DNA of 42,816 nucleotides from Bacteroidales bacterium UBA6401 (GTDB lineage Bacteria; Bacteroidota; Bacteroidia; Bacteroidales; UBA932). The notes below the pieces were generated by a model that did not search any database, was not told where the DNA came from, and saw only the letters and a program-made list of their open reading frames with translations. Made by a program: the position numbers and the translations under genes. Of this stretch, positions 25,354-32,796 are shown one piece after another. Location: contig DJPX01000006.1 of NCBI GenBank assembly GCA_002438635.1, forward strand, positions 1-42,816, read 5' to 3'. Every line of letters begins with the position of its first letter. Position 1 is the stretch's first letter.

Positions 25354-25381
25354 TTTATTAAGGTTTAGAGTTTGTACGTGG

Positions 25382-25389
25382 CAAATATA
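25382..25389 (-). promoter_or_regulatory. Promoter -7 box for the spt operon
   Basis: The reverse strand reads TATATTTG, 28 nt before the spt ATG. Confidence 0.55.
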
Positions 25390-25399
25390 GAAAAAATAA

Positions 25400-27094
25400 T
25401 TATTTTACTTCTAACGCTTGCCCATGGTCCTTTACTATACACTCTTTAAAGTGCTCGGTGTAGCCCGGTTGCGACAAGTCCTCAGGAGTACCTTTATGGT
25501 ATTCGCTGTGTTTAAATGAGCCATCAGGATTTTGTGCTTTAATGTTTCCATCTATGAATTTAACAAGCAGTAACTTATCTAAAAGAACCCATTTATTGAA
25601 AATCTCCTCGGCAGTTGAAATGGTGAATGAAGTCATTTCCCTGATGGCCTTTTTATGACGTCCTTTTTCTATAAGCGAGCAGAGTCTCTCATCCATCTGA
25701 GGAACGGCTTGTTCCATCTGATAATGTTCCCACTCATCGATTTGTTCTCTAACCACTGGTTCCATCTGATTATACATCTTGTAACACGCCTGTGCTACTC
25801 TATTGCAAGCCCAGAAGGCTGATGTTTCCGAATATGTAAGAAGATCACCATTTCCCACTTCGAAGCAGTGAGGGACTTTAGAAGAATTTACGTAACACGG
25901 AGTCAGATAAGAGGTGGCGGCATCGTCGCAACCGAACCATAGAAGGGCCCCAACTTCACGAGGAAGATACCCACGCGCCTGGGCTACGAACCAGAACCCG
26001 GTTTGTTGAGTGGCTATGGCACGTTCGTTTAAGTAGGTTTTCCCGTCAACATCGAAATACATAGGCCTCCATCGGTAAGGAAGAGCATTTCCTCCGGCAC
26101 CTACGTCGTTTCGCATATCCATAGGAGTGTTCTCGTAGTGGTCACGCATTATATCCGCCACGTTCTTTACTGTTATTTTCCTTTCCGGCTTGACAAATAG
26201 TGGCATTTCATTAGACAGGTCATATCCCATAACATGGTCGAGGTAATTATTGGCACTTTCGGTGATTTCTTCACCATCGCTATTTATGTAAGTGAAATTA
26301 CCATCGCATAATATATTGAAAGCAGCCCAGGCTCTTGCCTCACATCCACGAGCAGCACCGAAATCCATAGGGTTGTAGGCATGCCTAAAGTTAAAATCTT
26401 CATCCTTGCCATTGAACCATCCCATATCTCGTGCATAGCTGATTACATCTGGGGCGTAAAGGCAATTTTCAGGATCGTTTAGGGGAAATTGGCCAATTCT
26501 TGCTTGATTCGCATGTGCGCAAATGTATCCGTCAGGGATGCGCCTTGCTACCCAAACAATTCCTTTTTGTTCCCCCTTTCCCACAAGTTCCATTATCCAT
26601 GCTTCGTTAGGGTCTGCTATTGAAAAGGTTTCCCCTTCGGAAGGGTAGCCATAGGAATTGGCCAATTCAACTATGCATTCTATGGCCTGTCTGGCAGTGC
26701 TGGCTCTTTGCAGCGTGGTGTAAATCAAAGAACCATAATCCATTATGCCATCGCGATTGACTTGGCTTTCTCTTCCACCCCAGGTAGTCTCGGCGATTAT
26801 GAGCTGGTGCTCGTTCATATTGCCCATAGTCTGGAGGGTATTTTCTACTTCTGGAATGTAGCCTAAAGGCTTGTAAGTATCCCATTCGATGATTTGCCGT
26901 GTGCTGCCGGCTTTGAAACGTGCCGCTTTATGAAAATATAATTCCCCATAGAGCCAATGAGAATCAGCGGCATAGGAAATCATCACAGAGCCATCGGCAC
27001 TAGCCCCACGTGTTATAATAACATTGGTGCAAGCCTTAACATCTAGGTTAAATAGTAGAGTGAAACACATTAAAGTAGCAAGAACCTTTTTCAT
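25400..27094 (-). CDS. Secreted C69-family dipeptidase
   Basis: The 564-aa peptidase family C69 (PepD-like) protein is an N-terminal nucleophile hydrolase that cleaves dipeptides. Residues 1-21 form a signal peptide. Cleavage after Ala21 would expose Cys22 (KACTNVIITRGASADGS), the expected catalytic N-terminal cysteine. Other family features are NEHQLIIAETTWGGRE, DYGSLIYTTLQRASTARQAI and NDPENCLYAPDVISYA. It is likely periplasmic. It is transcribed alone, 46 nt upstream of spt, from a TAAATTTG box. Confidence 0.92.
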   Translation of the reverse strand: MKKVLATLMCFTLLFNLDVKACTNVIITRGASADGSVMISYAADSHWLYGELYFHKAARFKAGSTRQIIEWDTYKPLGYIPEVENTLQTMGNMNEHQLIIAETTWGGRESQVNRDGIMDYGSLIYTTLQRASTARQAIECIVELANSYGYPSEGETFSIADPNEAWIMELVGKGEQKGIVWVARRIPDGYICAHANQARIGQFPLNDPENCLYAPDVISYARDMGWFNGKDEDFNFRHAYNPMDFGAARGCEARAWAAFNILCDGNFTYINSDGEEITESANNYLDHVMGYDLSNEMPLFVKPERKITVKNVADIMRDHYENTPMDMRNDVGAGGNALPYRWRPMYFDVDGKTYLNERAIATQQTGFWFVAQARGYLPREVGALLWFGCDDAATSYLTPCYVNSSKVPHCFEVGNGDLLTYSETSAFWACNRVAQACYKMYNQMEPVVREQIDEWEHYQMEQAVPQMDERLCSLIEKGRHKKAIREMTSFTISTAEEIFNKWVLLDKLLLVKFIDGNIKAQNPDGSFKHSEYHKGTPEDLSQPGYTEHFKECIVKDHGQALEVK

Positions 27095-27133
27095 TTTATG
27101 TATAATTTTTTAATTTTGTACGATTTTGTATTG

Positions 27134-27141
27134 CAAATTTA
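27134..27141 (-). promoter_or_regulatory. Promoter -7 box for the C69 dipeptidase
   Basis: The reverse strand reads TAAATTTG, 39 nt before the dipeptidase ATG. Confidence 0.55.
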
Positions 27142-27230
27142 AAAACATAAAGGGAATAAGAAATAGGTTTGGGTGTTTCTTATTGTAATAAAGGATGATA
27201 ATTCGGTATTCTCAAAGAAATAATAAAGTG

Positions 27231-27629
27231 ATGAAGTTGTGTTATTTGATAGTGGCTTTATCTATTTCAATAGGAGCAATGGCGCAGGAAACTCCTCAGG
27301 ATAAAGATAAAATGCTTCGGGAGAACATAGATAAAACGCTAGAGAGGTATGAAAAGACACTTGAGCTTGAATATTGGCAAGTATTCTATATGGATTCCAT
27401 ACTAACACACGATTACAGTGCTATGATGGCCGAACTTGAAGAAAAAAGTAAGGCGAAAGTGGAAAATTCCACAATATATCAAAAAGTTCAGGATAAGTGG
27501 AATGAGCAAATATATAACTCTATCCATAAGATTCTTAACGAAGAACAGTGGAATAAATATCTTAAACAAGGAGCTGCGCGGGAAAAGAAAGCGCGGGATA
27601 AAAGGGAAGAAAAAAGAAACAAGAAGTAA
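27231..27629 (+). CDS. Small secreted charged helical protein
   Basis: The 132-aa protein has a signal peptide (MKLCYLIVALSISIGAMAQ, cleavage after AMA). The mature part is almost entirely charged helix and ends in a Lys/Arg/Glu-rich tail (EKKARDKREEKRNKK). ATG 27231 is chosen because the upstream in-frame extension (from 27195) would precede the signal peptide. The spacing and LNEEQWNKYLKQ stretch are reminiscent of small periplasmic LTXXQ/Spy-like helical proteins, but I do not recognise the family firmly. It ends eight bases before pheS and is probably cotranscribed with it. Confidence 0.72.
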   Translation: MKLCYLIVALSISIGAMAQETPQDKDKMLRENIDKTLERYEKTLELEYWQVFYMDSILTHDYSAMMAELEEKSKAKVENSTIYQKVQDKWNEQIYNSIHKILNEEQWNKYLKQGAAREKKARDKREEKRNKK

Positions 27630-27637
27630 TAACGTAT

Positions 27638-28675
27638 ATGAAGCAGGAAGATATAGACAGGATTATAGCCGAACTTAAACAGCTTAAGTGTAATTCCATA
27701 AAAAAAGTGGAAGAGGCAAGAGTTCGCTATCTTGGAAAGAAAGGAGAAATAACGGCTCTTTTTGAAGAGTTTCGTAATGTGGATAAAGACTCGAAAAGAG
27801 AATTCGGAAAACCGCTTAATGAGTTAAAACAAGCCGCCATCGCAAAGATTGAGGAGATGAAGGCATCCTTAGAGGAGGTATCCGGAACATTAGATTCCAC
27901 GCAAGACCTCTCTATGCCGGGAGACTATATGGATTTAGGATCGCGTCATCCAGTGAGTATGGTAAGGGAAGAGATAGTAAGTATCTTTCGTAAATTCGGT
28001 TACGATGTCGCAGAGGGCCCTGAAATAGAGGATGATTATCATGTTTTTGAGGCTCTTAATTTCCCTGCTAATCATCCAGCACGAGATATGCAAGATACTT
28101 TCTTTATTTCCGCAGGACATCTTAATCCACTATTGTTAAGGACACATACGTCAAGTGTGCAAGTTCGAGCTATGGAGACTATGCCTTTGCCTATAAGGGT
28201 AGTTTGTCCGGGCAGAGTTTTTAGAAACGAGGCTATCAGTGCACGTGCCCATTGTATCTTCCATCAAGTGGAAGGCTTGTATATCGATGAAAATGTGACC
28301 TTTGCGGATTTAAAACAAGCTATCTTACTTTTCGCAAGAGAGATGTTTGGTCCTCAAAGCCAGATTCGTATGCGTCCAAGTTATTTCCCATTTACAGAGC
28401 CTTCGGCCGAGGTGGATGTTAGTTGTAATATTTGTCACGGGAAAGGCTGTAATGTGTGCAAAGGCACAGGGTGGCTTGAGATATTAGGCTGCGGAATGGT
28501 AGATCCAAATGTTCTAGAGGCCTCTGGGATAGATAGTAAAAAGTATAGTGGATTTGCCTTCGGAATGGGGTTAGAGCGCATAGCTATGCTAAAATGGCAG
28601 GTTAATGACTTGCGCCATTATTTTGAAAATGATTTAAGATTCTTAAGAGAGTTCAATACATCTTTAGAAGTATAA
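27638..28675 (+). CDS. pheS: Phenylalanyl-tRNA synthetase alpha subunit
   Basis: The 345-aa catalytic subunit of the alpha2beta2 PheRS charges tRNA-Phe. An N-terminal coiled coil (VEEARVRYLGKKGEITALFEEF) precedes the class II core. Recognisable parts are SMVREEIVSIFRKFGYDVAEGPEIE, FNFPANHPARDMQDTFF-like ALNFPANHPARDMQDTF, RTHTSSVQVRAM and the motif 2 CPGRVFRNEAIS. Motif 3 is GFAFGMGLERIAMLKW. A four-cysteine knuckle (CNICHGKGCNVCKGTGW) matches what I recall of Bacteroidota PheS. pheT is not adjacent. A hairpin terminator follows directly. Confidence 0.96.
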   Translation: MKQEDIDRIIAELKQLKCNSIKKVEEARVRYLGKKGEITALFEEFRNVDKDSKREFGKPLNELKQAAIAKIEEMKASLEEVSGTLDSTQDLSMPGDYMDLGSRHPVSMVREEIVSIFRKFGYDVAEGPEIEDDYHVFEALNFPANHPARDMQDTFFISAGHLNPLLLRTHTSSVQVRAMETMPLPIRVVCPGRVFRNEAISARAHCIFHQVEGLYIDENVTFADLKQAILLFAREMFGPQSQIRMRPSYFPFTEPSAEVDVSCNICHGKGCNVCKGTGWLEILGCGMVDPNVLEASGIDSKKYSGFAFGMGLERIAMLKWQVNDLRHYFENDLRFLREFNTSLEV

Positions 28676-28681
28676 AATATA

Positions 28682-28709
28682 GGGTCCCACTCGTTGACGG
28701 AGTGGGTCC
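28682..28709 (+). terminator. Hairpin terminator after pheS
   Basis: CCCACTC pairs with GAGTGGG around a GTTGACG loop, with a possible lower GGG/CCT extension across a mismatch. It lies seven bases past the pheS stop. No long T run follows, so efficiency is uncertain. Confidence 0.6.
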
Positions 28710-28803
28710 TGTGTTCTTGAAACCACTTTTAAGTAACTTTCAAAAAATAACCTGCATCATCTTAGTAAATCTTTTTGGTCTATATTCCTTTTCTCATCAG
28801 TTA

Positions 28804-28907
28804 TGTGCCACCGGCACACTCCTTTTTCGAAAAGAAATCTATCCTCGAAAATATAATGCTAATCTAACGCAACTTATTTTCTTCAAGTTACTAAAAAACA
28901 AGAAAAT
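28804..28907 (+). promoter_or_regulatory. Structured 5' leader of yhhQ (hairpin plus possible start-codon pseudoknot)
   Basis: The leader contains a compact hairpin TGTGCC-ACC-GGCACA (28804-28818) followed by a run of five T. Just before the gene, AACTT (28871-28875) can pair with AAGTT (28885-28889). The loop ATTTTCTT (28876-28883) is exactly complementary to AAGAAAAT (28900-28907), which includes the first two bases of the ATG. With the A-rich ACTAAAAAAC between, this has H-type pseudoknot topology. The canonical preQ1-I sequence signature was not found, and AT-rich pairing can arise by chance. Confidence 0.35.
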
Positions 28908-29598
28908 GTCAAAATTCAGTACCAGATTTTTGGTGTTGGCGGTTCTGTTTGTCGTCTGCCTCATCACTTCGAACTTTTTTGTTCCAAGAGTATGGCAAAT
29001 TGGCCATACATCGTTGCAGTTACCGGGTGCAGTTATTCTTTTTCCGGTATCGTATATTATTAATGATTGCTTGACTGAGGTTTATGGTTATCGTAAATCG
29101 AGGCTTGTAATTTGGATAGCATTTGCGATGAGCGCTTTCGTCGCATTGATGTCCACACTAGTATGCCTTCTTCCTGAACCTATTGAGCAAGGAAGTAAAG
29201 AGGTGGCTCGTAGTTTTAATTCTCTATTTTTTATGGTTCCTCGCACTACGATAGCGTCTCTTTTGGCTTTTGTCTTCGGGTCTAATTTCAATGCGTTTAT
29301 CATGAGCAAAATGAAGGTCGGGACAAAAGGAAAGGGATTCGCATTGCGTGCCATTCTGTCTTCTGTTGGTGGGGAATTTTTGGATTCTTGTATTTTTTTC
29401 CCAATAGCGCTTGGGGGTATCGTGAGTCCGCATTTAATTCCATCGATGATGTTGACGCAAGTCTGTGCAAAAACACTTTATGAGATAATAATACTTCCAG
29501 TAACAGCTTCATTCGTCAAGTATTTAAAGAAGAAAGAAGACGTGGATGTATACGATGAAGGCATCTCATATAATCCTTTTAAAATTAAAGATATATAG
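28906..29598 (+). CDS. yhhQ: Queuosine precursor transporter (YhhQ/VUT family)
   Basis: The 230-aa integral membrane protein of the DUF165/YhhQ (VUT) family imports queuosine precursors such as preQ0/preQ1. About six membrane helices are visible, with family motifs FPVSYIINDCLTEVYGYRKSR and the conserved GGEFLDSCIFFPIALGG. ATG 28906 (MSKFSTRFLVLAVLF) is chosen because the longer in-frame reading overlaps the pheS terminator and adds no recognisable sequence. queF starts two bases after its stop, which supports the queuosine assignment. Confidence 0.9.
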   Translation: MSKFSTRFLVLAVLFVVCLITSNFFVPRVWQIGHTSLQLPGAVILFPVSYIINDCLTEVYGYRKSRLVIWIAFAMSAFVALMSTLVCLLPEPIEQGSKEVARSFNSLFFMVPRTTIASLLAFVFGSNFNAFIMSKMKVGTKGKGFALRAILSSVGGEFLDSCIFFPIALGGIVSPHLIPSMMLTQVCAKTLYEIIILPVTASFVKYLKKKEDVDVYDEGISYNPFKIKDI

Positions 29599-29600
29599 TA

Positions 29601-30059
29601 ATGAGTAATAGAGCTTTAGAGGGGCTATCTGCACTTGGAAGAAAGACTGAGTATAGGGATGATTATGCCCCGGAGGTGTTAGAAACATTTGAAAACAAAC
29701 ATCAAGATAATGATTATTGGGTAAGATTTAATTGCCCGGAGTTTACTTCGCTTTGCCCAATAACAGGGCAGCCGGATTTTGCTGAAATCAGAATCAGTTA
29801 TATTCCAGATGTTCGCATGGTTGAGAGTAAAAGTTTGAAACTTTATTTATTTAGCTTTAGAAATCATGGTGATTTTCACGAGGATTGTGTGAACATCATT
29901 ATGAAAGACTTGATTAAGCTTATGGACCCGAAGTACATAGAAGTAACGGGATTGTTTACACCTCGTGGCGGTATTTCGATTTATCCTTATGCTAATTATG
30001 GTCGTCCGGGAACTAAATATGAGGAACTCGCGGTAAAGCGATTCGAATCGCATATGTAA
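29601..30059 (+). CDS. queF: NADPH-dependent 7-cyano-7-deazaguanine reductase QueF
   Basis: The 152-aa QueF of the short, YkvM type reduces preQ0 to preQ1 in queuosine biosynthesis. The signature FNCPEFTSLCPITGQPDFA contains the catalytic C52 and D59. VESKSLKLYLFSFRNHGDFHEDCVN is the QueF NADPH/substrate motif, in two adjacent conserved blocks. The C-terminus FTPRGGISIYPYANYGRPG also fits. It forms a two-gene unit with yhhQ (gap 2 nt) and is followed by a strong hairpin. queCDE are not in this window, consistent with uptake of preQ0 or synthesis elsewhere. Confidence 0.95.
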   Translation: MSNRALEGLSALGRKTEYRDDYAPEVLETFENKHQDNDYWVRFNCPEFTSLCPITGQPDFAEIRISYIPDVRMVESKSLKLYLFSFRNHGDFHEDCVNIIMKDLIKLMDPKYIEVTGLFTPRGGISIYPYANYGRPGTKYEELAVKRFESHM

Positions 30060-30090
30060 ATTTTTTAAAAATTCTTTTGTTTTTTTGCTT

Positions 30091-30134
30091 ATAAATCGTA
30101 ACTTGCACTCTTAGTCGTGTGAGTTACGATTTAT
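30091..30134 (+). terminator. Strong hairpin after queF
   Basis: A perfect 13-bp stem is formed by ATAAATCGTAACT (30091-30103) and AGTTACGATTTAT (30122-30134), extendable inward by wobble and CAC/GTG pairs. It is followed by TATTTAGTG. It most likely ends the yhhQ-queF transcript and insulates the lipoprotein cluster that starts at 30183. Confidence 0.7.
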
Positions 30135-30182
30135 TATTTAGTGTATTATCGATTGATTATTAGATATTAAACAATTAAATAT

Positions 30183-31904
30183 ATGAAGTTTTATAAGGTG
30201 GTTTGGCCAATGTTGGCCATTTTGCTTTTAGCAGCGTGTGGGGAGGTTAATAATCCTACAAAAGAAGAAGAAATGGAGGTTCGGTTACAATTTGTAACTG
30301 AAGAGTTGAGTATTCCGATAGATGGTAAGCTCGACTTGGCTTTAAACGTTAAACCTGTAAGTAAGTCTGAACAGGTGGAAGTTACAAGCACGGATGAAAA
30401 AGTCGTCAGCATAGTTGAGTCTGTCGTGGGAAAGGAGGGTGTGACTTTAACCTTGCAGGGGCTATCTCTCGGAACTTCTACAATAGTCGCTGTTTTGGAA
30501 GATAAATTGGTGGAGTGTGTTGTGACAGTCGTACCGGTTGATGTAGAAAAGGTGGTTTTAGATGTGAGTGAATTAGATTTGGATGTGAATGCCACTTACA
30601 CCTTTAAAGTAAGTATCGAGCCTTCAAATGCCACATCTCCCGTAGTAGAGTGGAATTCTAGTAATGAGACGGTTGCTGTGGTTAATAGAGGTATGGTTAC
30701 AGGTCTTTCAGAAGGATCGGCAGTTATTACGGCCTCTATAGGAGAGGTAAAGGCTCAGTGCACTGTGAATGTACATGAAGTGAAAGGAGAATCTTTGACT
30801 CTTGACATTCTTTCTCAAGAAATCACGGAAGGAGAAACATTTATTGTAACGGCTACTGTTCTTCCTGAAAATGTAACGGTAAGGAGTATGAGATGGAGCG
30901 TAAATGGAGGAGAGGGTGTAATAAGTTACGAAGTTATAGATGCTAAGGAGGATGACAATGTAACTGCGGCAAAAGTAATTGGCCTAAAAGCAGGTAGCGC
31001 AGTTCTTTCTGTAGAGTGCGCCGGGTTGAAGGCAAAATGCTCTATTGTAGTCAAAGCTAAAGTAAAGCCGGTGGAGGATGTGAAATTAGGGGATTATTAC
31101 TATAGCGATGGAACATGGAGCGATGGAGGATTTTTAGGATATGAAGAAGATGGCCTGACTATCAAGTGGGCAGATCCTAAGCCATCGCCGGAAGAGGGAA
31201 AAACGGTAATAGGAATAGTGTTCCAAACTGATTCTAAAAGAATTAGCGACACAGAAAAGTCGGCTGGATATAATCACGGGCTTGTGATGGCGATACGCTC
31301 AGCGCATGGCGACAAGAGTCCGTTGACAAGGTATTCGTATGAATATAATTTTGATAATATACCTAATACGACAAAAGGTGCGGAGTGGTATGCCGATATC
31401 AATGGTTATCAGTGGACCCAAGAGATTTTAAAGGCATATCCCGGAGATAAAATACTTAAATGTCCAGCATTTGATTTTACTACAACTGATTTCAAGCCAT
31501 CGGCTCCAGAGGGTACATCGGGATGGTATGTGCCAAGTATTGGCCAAGTGTGGGATATGCTTGCTGCATTCGGTGGAGGAGAAGTGGCTGCGCATTTGAA
31601 GAAAATGCGTGATTATGCAAGTGACATTACATACTATTGGCGAGAGGAGACATTGAAATTAGCATACAATCCTATAGAGAGACTTAATTCTGTAATGTCG
31701 AAGGTTCCTGCAGATGAGAAGGAAGACTTCGCAATAAGCAGTCAAAGGGGGAGTTCTAATCTGTGTGAGATAATGTCCTCTTCGCTTTATAATAATAGCG
31801 AAGGAAATGTCTGTGTCTTTTGGCTTTATGATACTGGGGAGATTGAATTCGAGACGGACTGGACTAACCAAACTTATGTATGTCGTCCTATTTTGTCATT
31901 TTAA
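30183..31904 (+). CDS. Big2-domain lipoprotein with C-terminal lectin/DUF1566-like domain
   Basis: The 573-aa lipoprotein has a lipobox ending at C19 (LLLAAC). Two clear and probably three bacterial Ig-like (Big_2) domains follow (about residues 35-115, 116-205, 206-300), with the typical VEWNSSNETVAVVNRGMVTG and GSAVITASIGEVKAQCTV patterns. The C-terminal ~270 residues contain GTSGWYVPSIGQVWDML and a cysteine near the end (YVCRPILSF). This resembles the Fib_succ_major/DUF1566 fold with its tryptophan-rich GW.(L/V)P core. It is probably displayed at the cell surface as an adhesin or glycan binder. It heads the four-lipoprotein cluster. Confidence 0.8.
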   Translation: MKFYKVVWPMLAILLLAACGEVNNPTKEEEMEVRLQFVTEELSIPIDGKLDLALNVKPVSKSEQVEVTSTDEKVVSIVESVVGKEGVTLTLQGLSLGTSTIVAVLEDKLVECVVTVVPVDVEKVVLDVSELDLDVNATYTFKVSIEPSNATSPVVEWNSSNETVAVVNRGMVTGLSEGSAVITASIGEVKAQCTVNVHEVKGESLTLDILSQEITEGETFIVTATVLPENVTVRSMRWSVNGGEGVISYEVIDAKEDDNVTAAKVIGLKAGSAVLSVECAGLKAKCSIVVKAKVKPVEDVKLGDYYYSDGTWSDGGFLGYEEDGLTIKWADPKPSPEEGKTVIGIVFQTDSKRISDTEKSAGYNHGLVMAIRSAHGDKSPLTRYSYEYNFDNIPNTTKGAEWYADINGYQWTQEILKAYPGDKILKCPAFDFTTTDFKPSAPEGTSGWYVPSIGQVWDMLAAFGGGEVAAHLKKMRDYASDITYYWREETLKLAYNPIERLNSVMSKVPADEKEDFAISSQRGSSNLCEIMSSSLYNNSEGNVCVFWLYDTGEIEFETDWTNQTYVCRPILSF

Positions 31905-31927
31905 ATGTATTACAAAATATAAAGAGT

Positions 31928-32785
31928 ATGAAAAAATTGTTGTTAACAGTACTGGTTGCAGCATCTGTCTGCGCTTGTACAAAAGATCTTGAGAATCGTG
32001 TGGACACTTTGGAAAAGAAGGTCGCAGAACTCGAGGCTAAGGCTAATAAGAATGCCGAAGAAATTAGCAAGTTGGTCGATGCGGCTGCAAAGGCAGTGAC
32101 CATAACATCTGTGGAGACTTTGTCAGATGGTTATACAATACATTTCAGCGATGGTACTTCTGCTACCATTAAAAACGGGCAGGATGGTACTACTCCGACG
32201 GTGGGTGTCAAGGAAGAGGACGGCGTGTTGTATTGGACCGTAAATGGAGAATTCCTATTGGATAATGGACAGAAGGTTCCGGCCAAGGGAGAAACGCCTC
32301 AGTTTAAAATAGAGGATGAAAAATGGAAGGTATCCTTCGATGGCGAGAATTGGGAAGAGGTTCCTGTTTCTGGCACTGTTGCTCCTGTACTTGTTATGGA
32401 AGAAACGGAGACGGAATATGTTTTCACTCTTGGACAGACCGTAATTCGCATAGCAAAGGATAAAGCTTTCTCATTAAAGGTCAGCGCAGATGAACAAAGC
32501 GTTATTCCAGGGAAAACACTTGTTTTGAATTATACGCTAGTAGGTGCAGATGAAACCACACATATTCTTGCTGAATCGAAAGAATTTGATGTTACAGTTG
32601 ACGAAGCAGCCAAGAGTGTGAAGGCTCAGATCCCAAGTGACTTTGTGGAGGGATACATATTGATAAAGGCGGTGAGAAACAGCGATGGGCGTTACTCTGC
32701 ACAATATGTTTCTCTTGCGCGTGATGTATATGGTACTCATGGTGGTACAATTGTGATTAATGATGAAGGGTATGTTAATTGGTAA
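31928..32785 (+). CDS. DUF4988-type coiled-coil lipoprotein
   Basis: The 285-aa lipoprotein has a lipobox at C17 (SVCAC). A short coiled coil (ENRVDTLEKKVAELEAKANKN) leads into a DUF4988-type module: ITSVETLSDGYTIHFSDGTS, IKNGQDGTTPTVGVKEEDGV, LYWTVNGEFLLDNGQ and FKIEDEKWKVSFDGENWEEV in succession. ATG 31928 is used; the in-frame extension upstream precedes the signal peptide. The C-terminal part (about 180-285) is beta-rich without a recognised domain. It is 23 nt after the Big2 lipoprotein and overlaps the untranslated start region of the next gene, so cotranscription is likely. Confidence 0.82.
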   Translation: MKKLLLTVLVAASVCACTKDLENRVDTLEKKVAELEAKANKNAEEISKLVDAAAKAVTITSVETLSDGYTIHFSDGTSATIKNGQDGTTPTVGVKEEDGVLYWTVNGEFLLDNGQKVPAKGETPQFKIEDEKWKVSFDGENWEEVPVSGTVAPVLVMEETETEYVFTLGQTVIRIAKDKAFSLKVSADEQSVIPGKTLVLNYTLVGADETTHILAESKEFDVTVDEAAKSVKAQIPSDFVEGYILIKAVRNSDGRYSAQYVSLARDVYGTHGGTIVINDEGYVNW

Positions 32786-32796
32786 AATCTGGTAAT

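Noticed and set aside
27007..27012. CACGTG core as a third parS site
   Set aside because: The flanks (CCC and TTA) do not match TGTTN/NAACA. The same holds for CACGTG cores in dnaE (near 13376), sufS (near 4056) and pheS (near 28242).
28702..28905. N-terminal extension of YhhQ
   Set aside because: It begins inside the pheS terminator and adds 68 residues absent from the family; this stretch is better read as an untranslated leader.
28781..28905. Canonical preQ1-I riboswitch ahead of yhhQ
   Set aside because: The GGTTC...ACAC core of the known class is absent. Only a topology-like pairing is present, reported as a low-confidence finding instead.
30091..30134. 13-bp inverted repeat as an invertible promoter for phase variation
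   Set aside because: The enclosed segment is only 18 nt and carries no promoter box. Its position right after queF fits a terminator.
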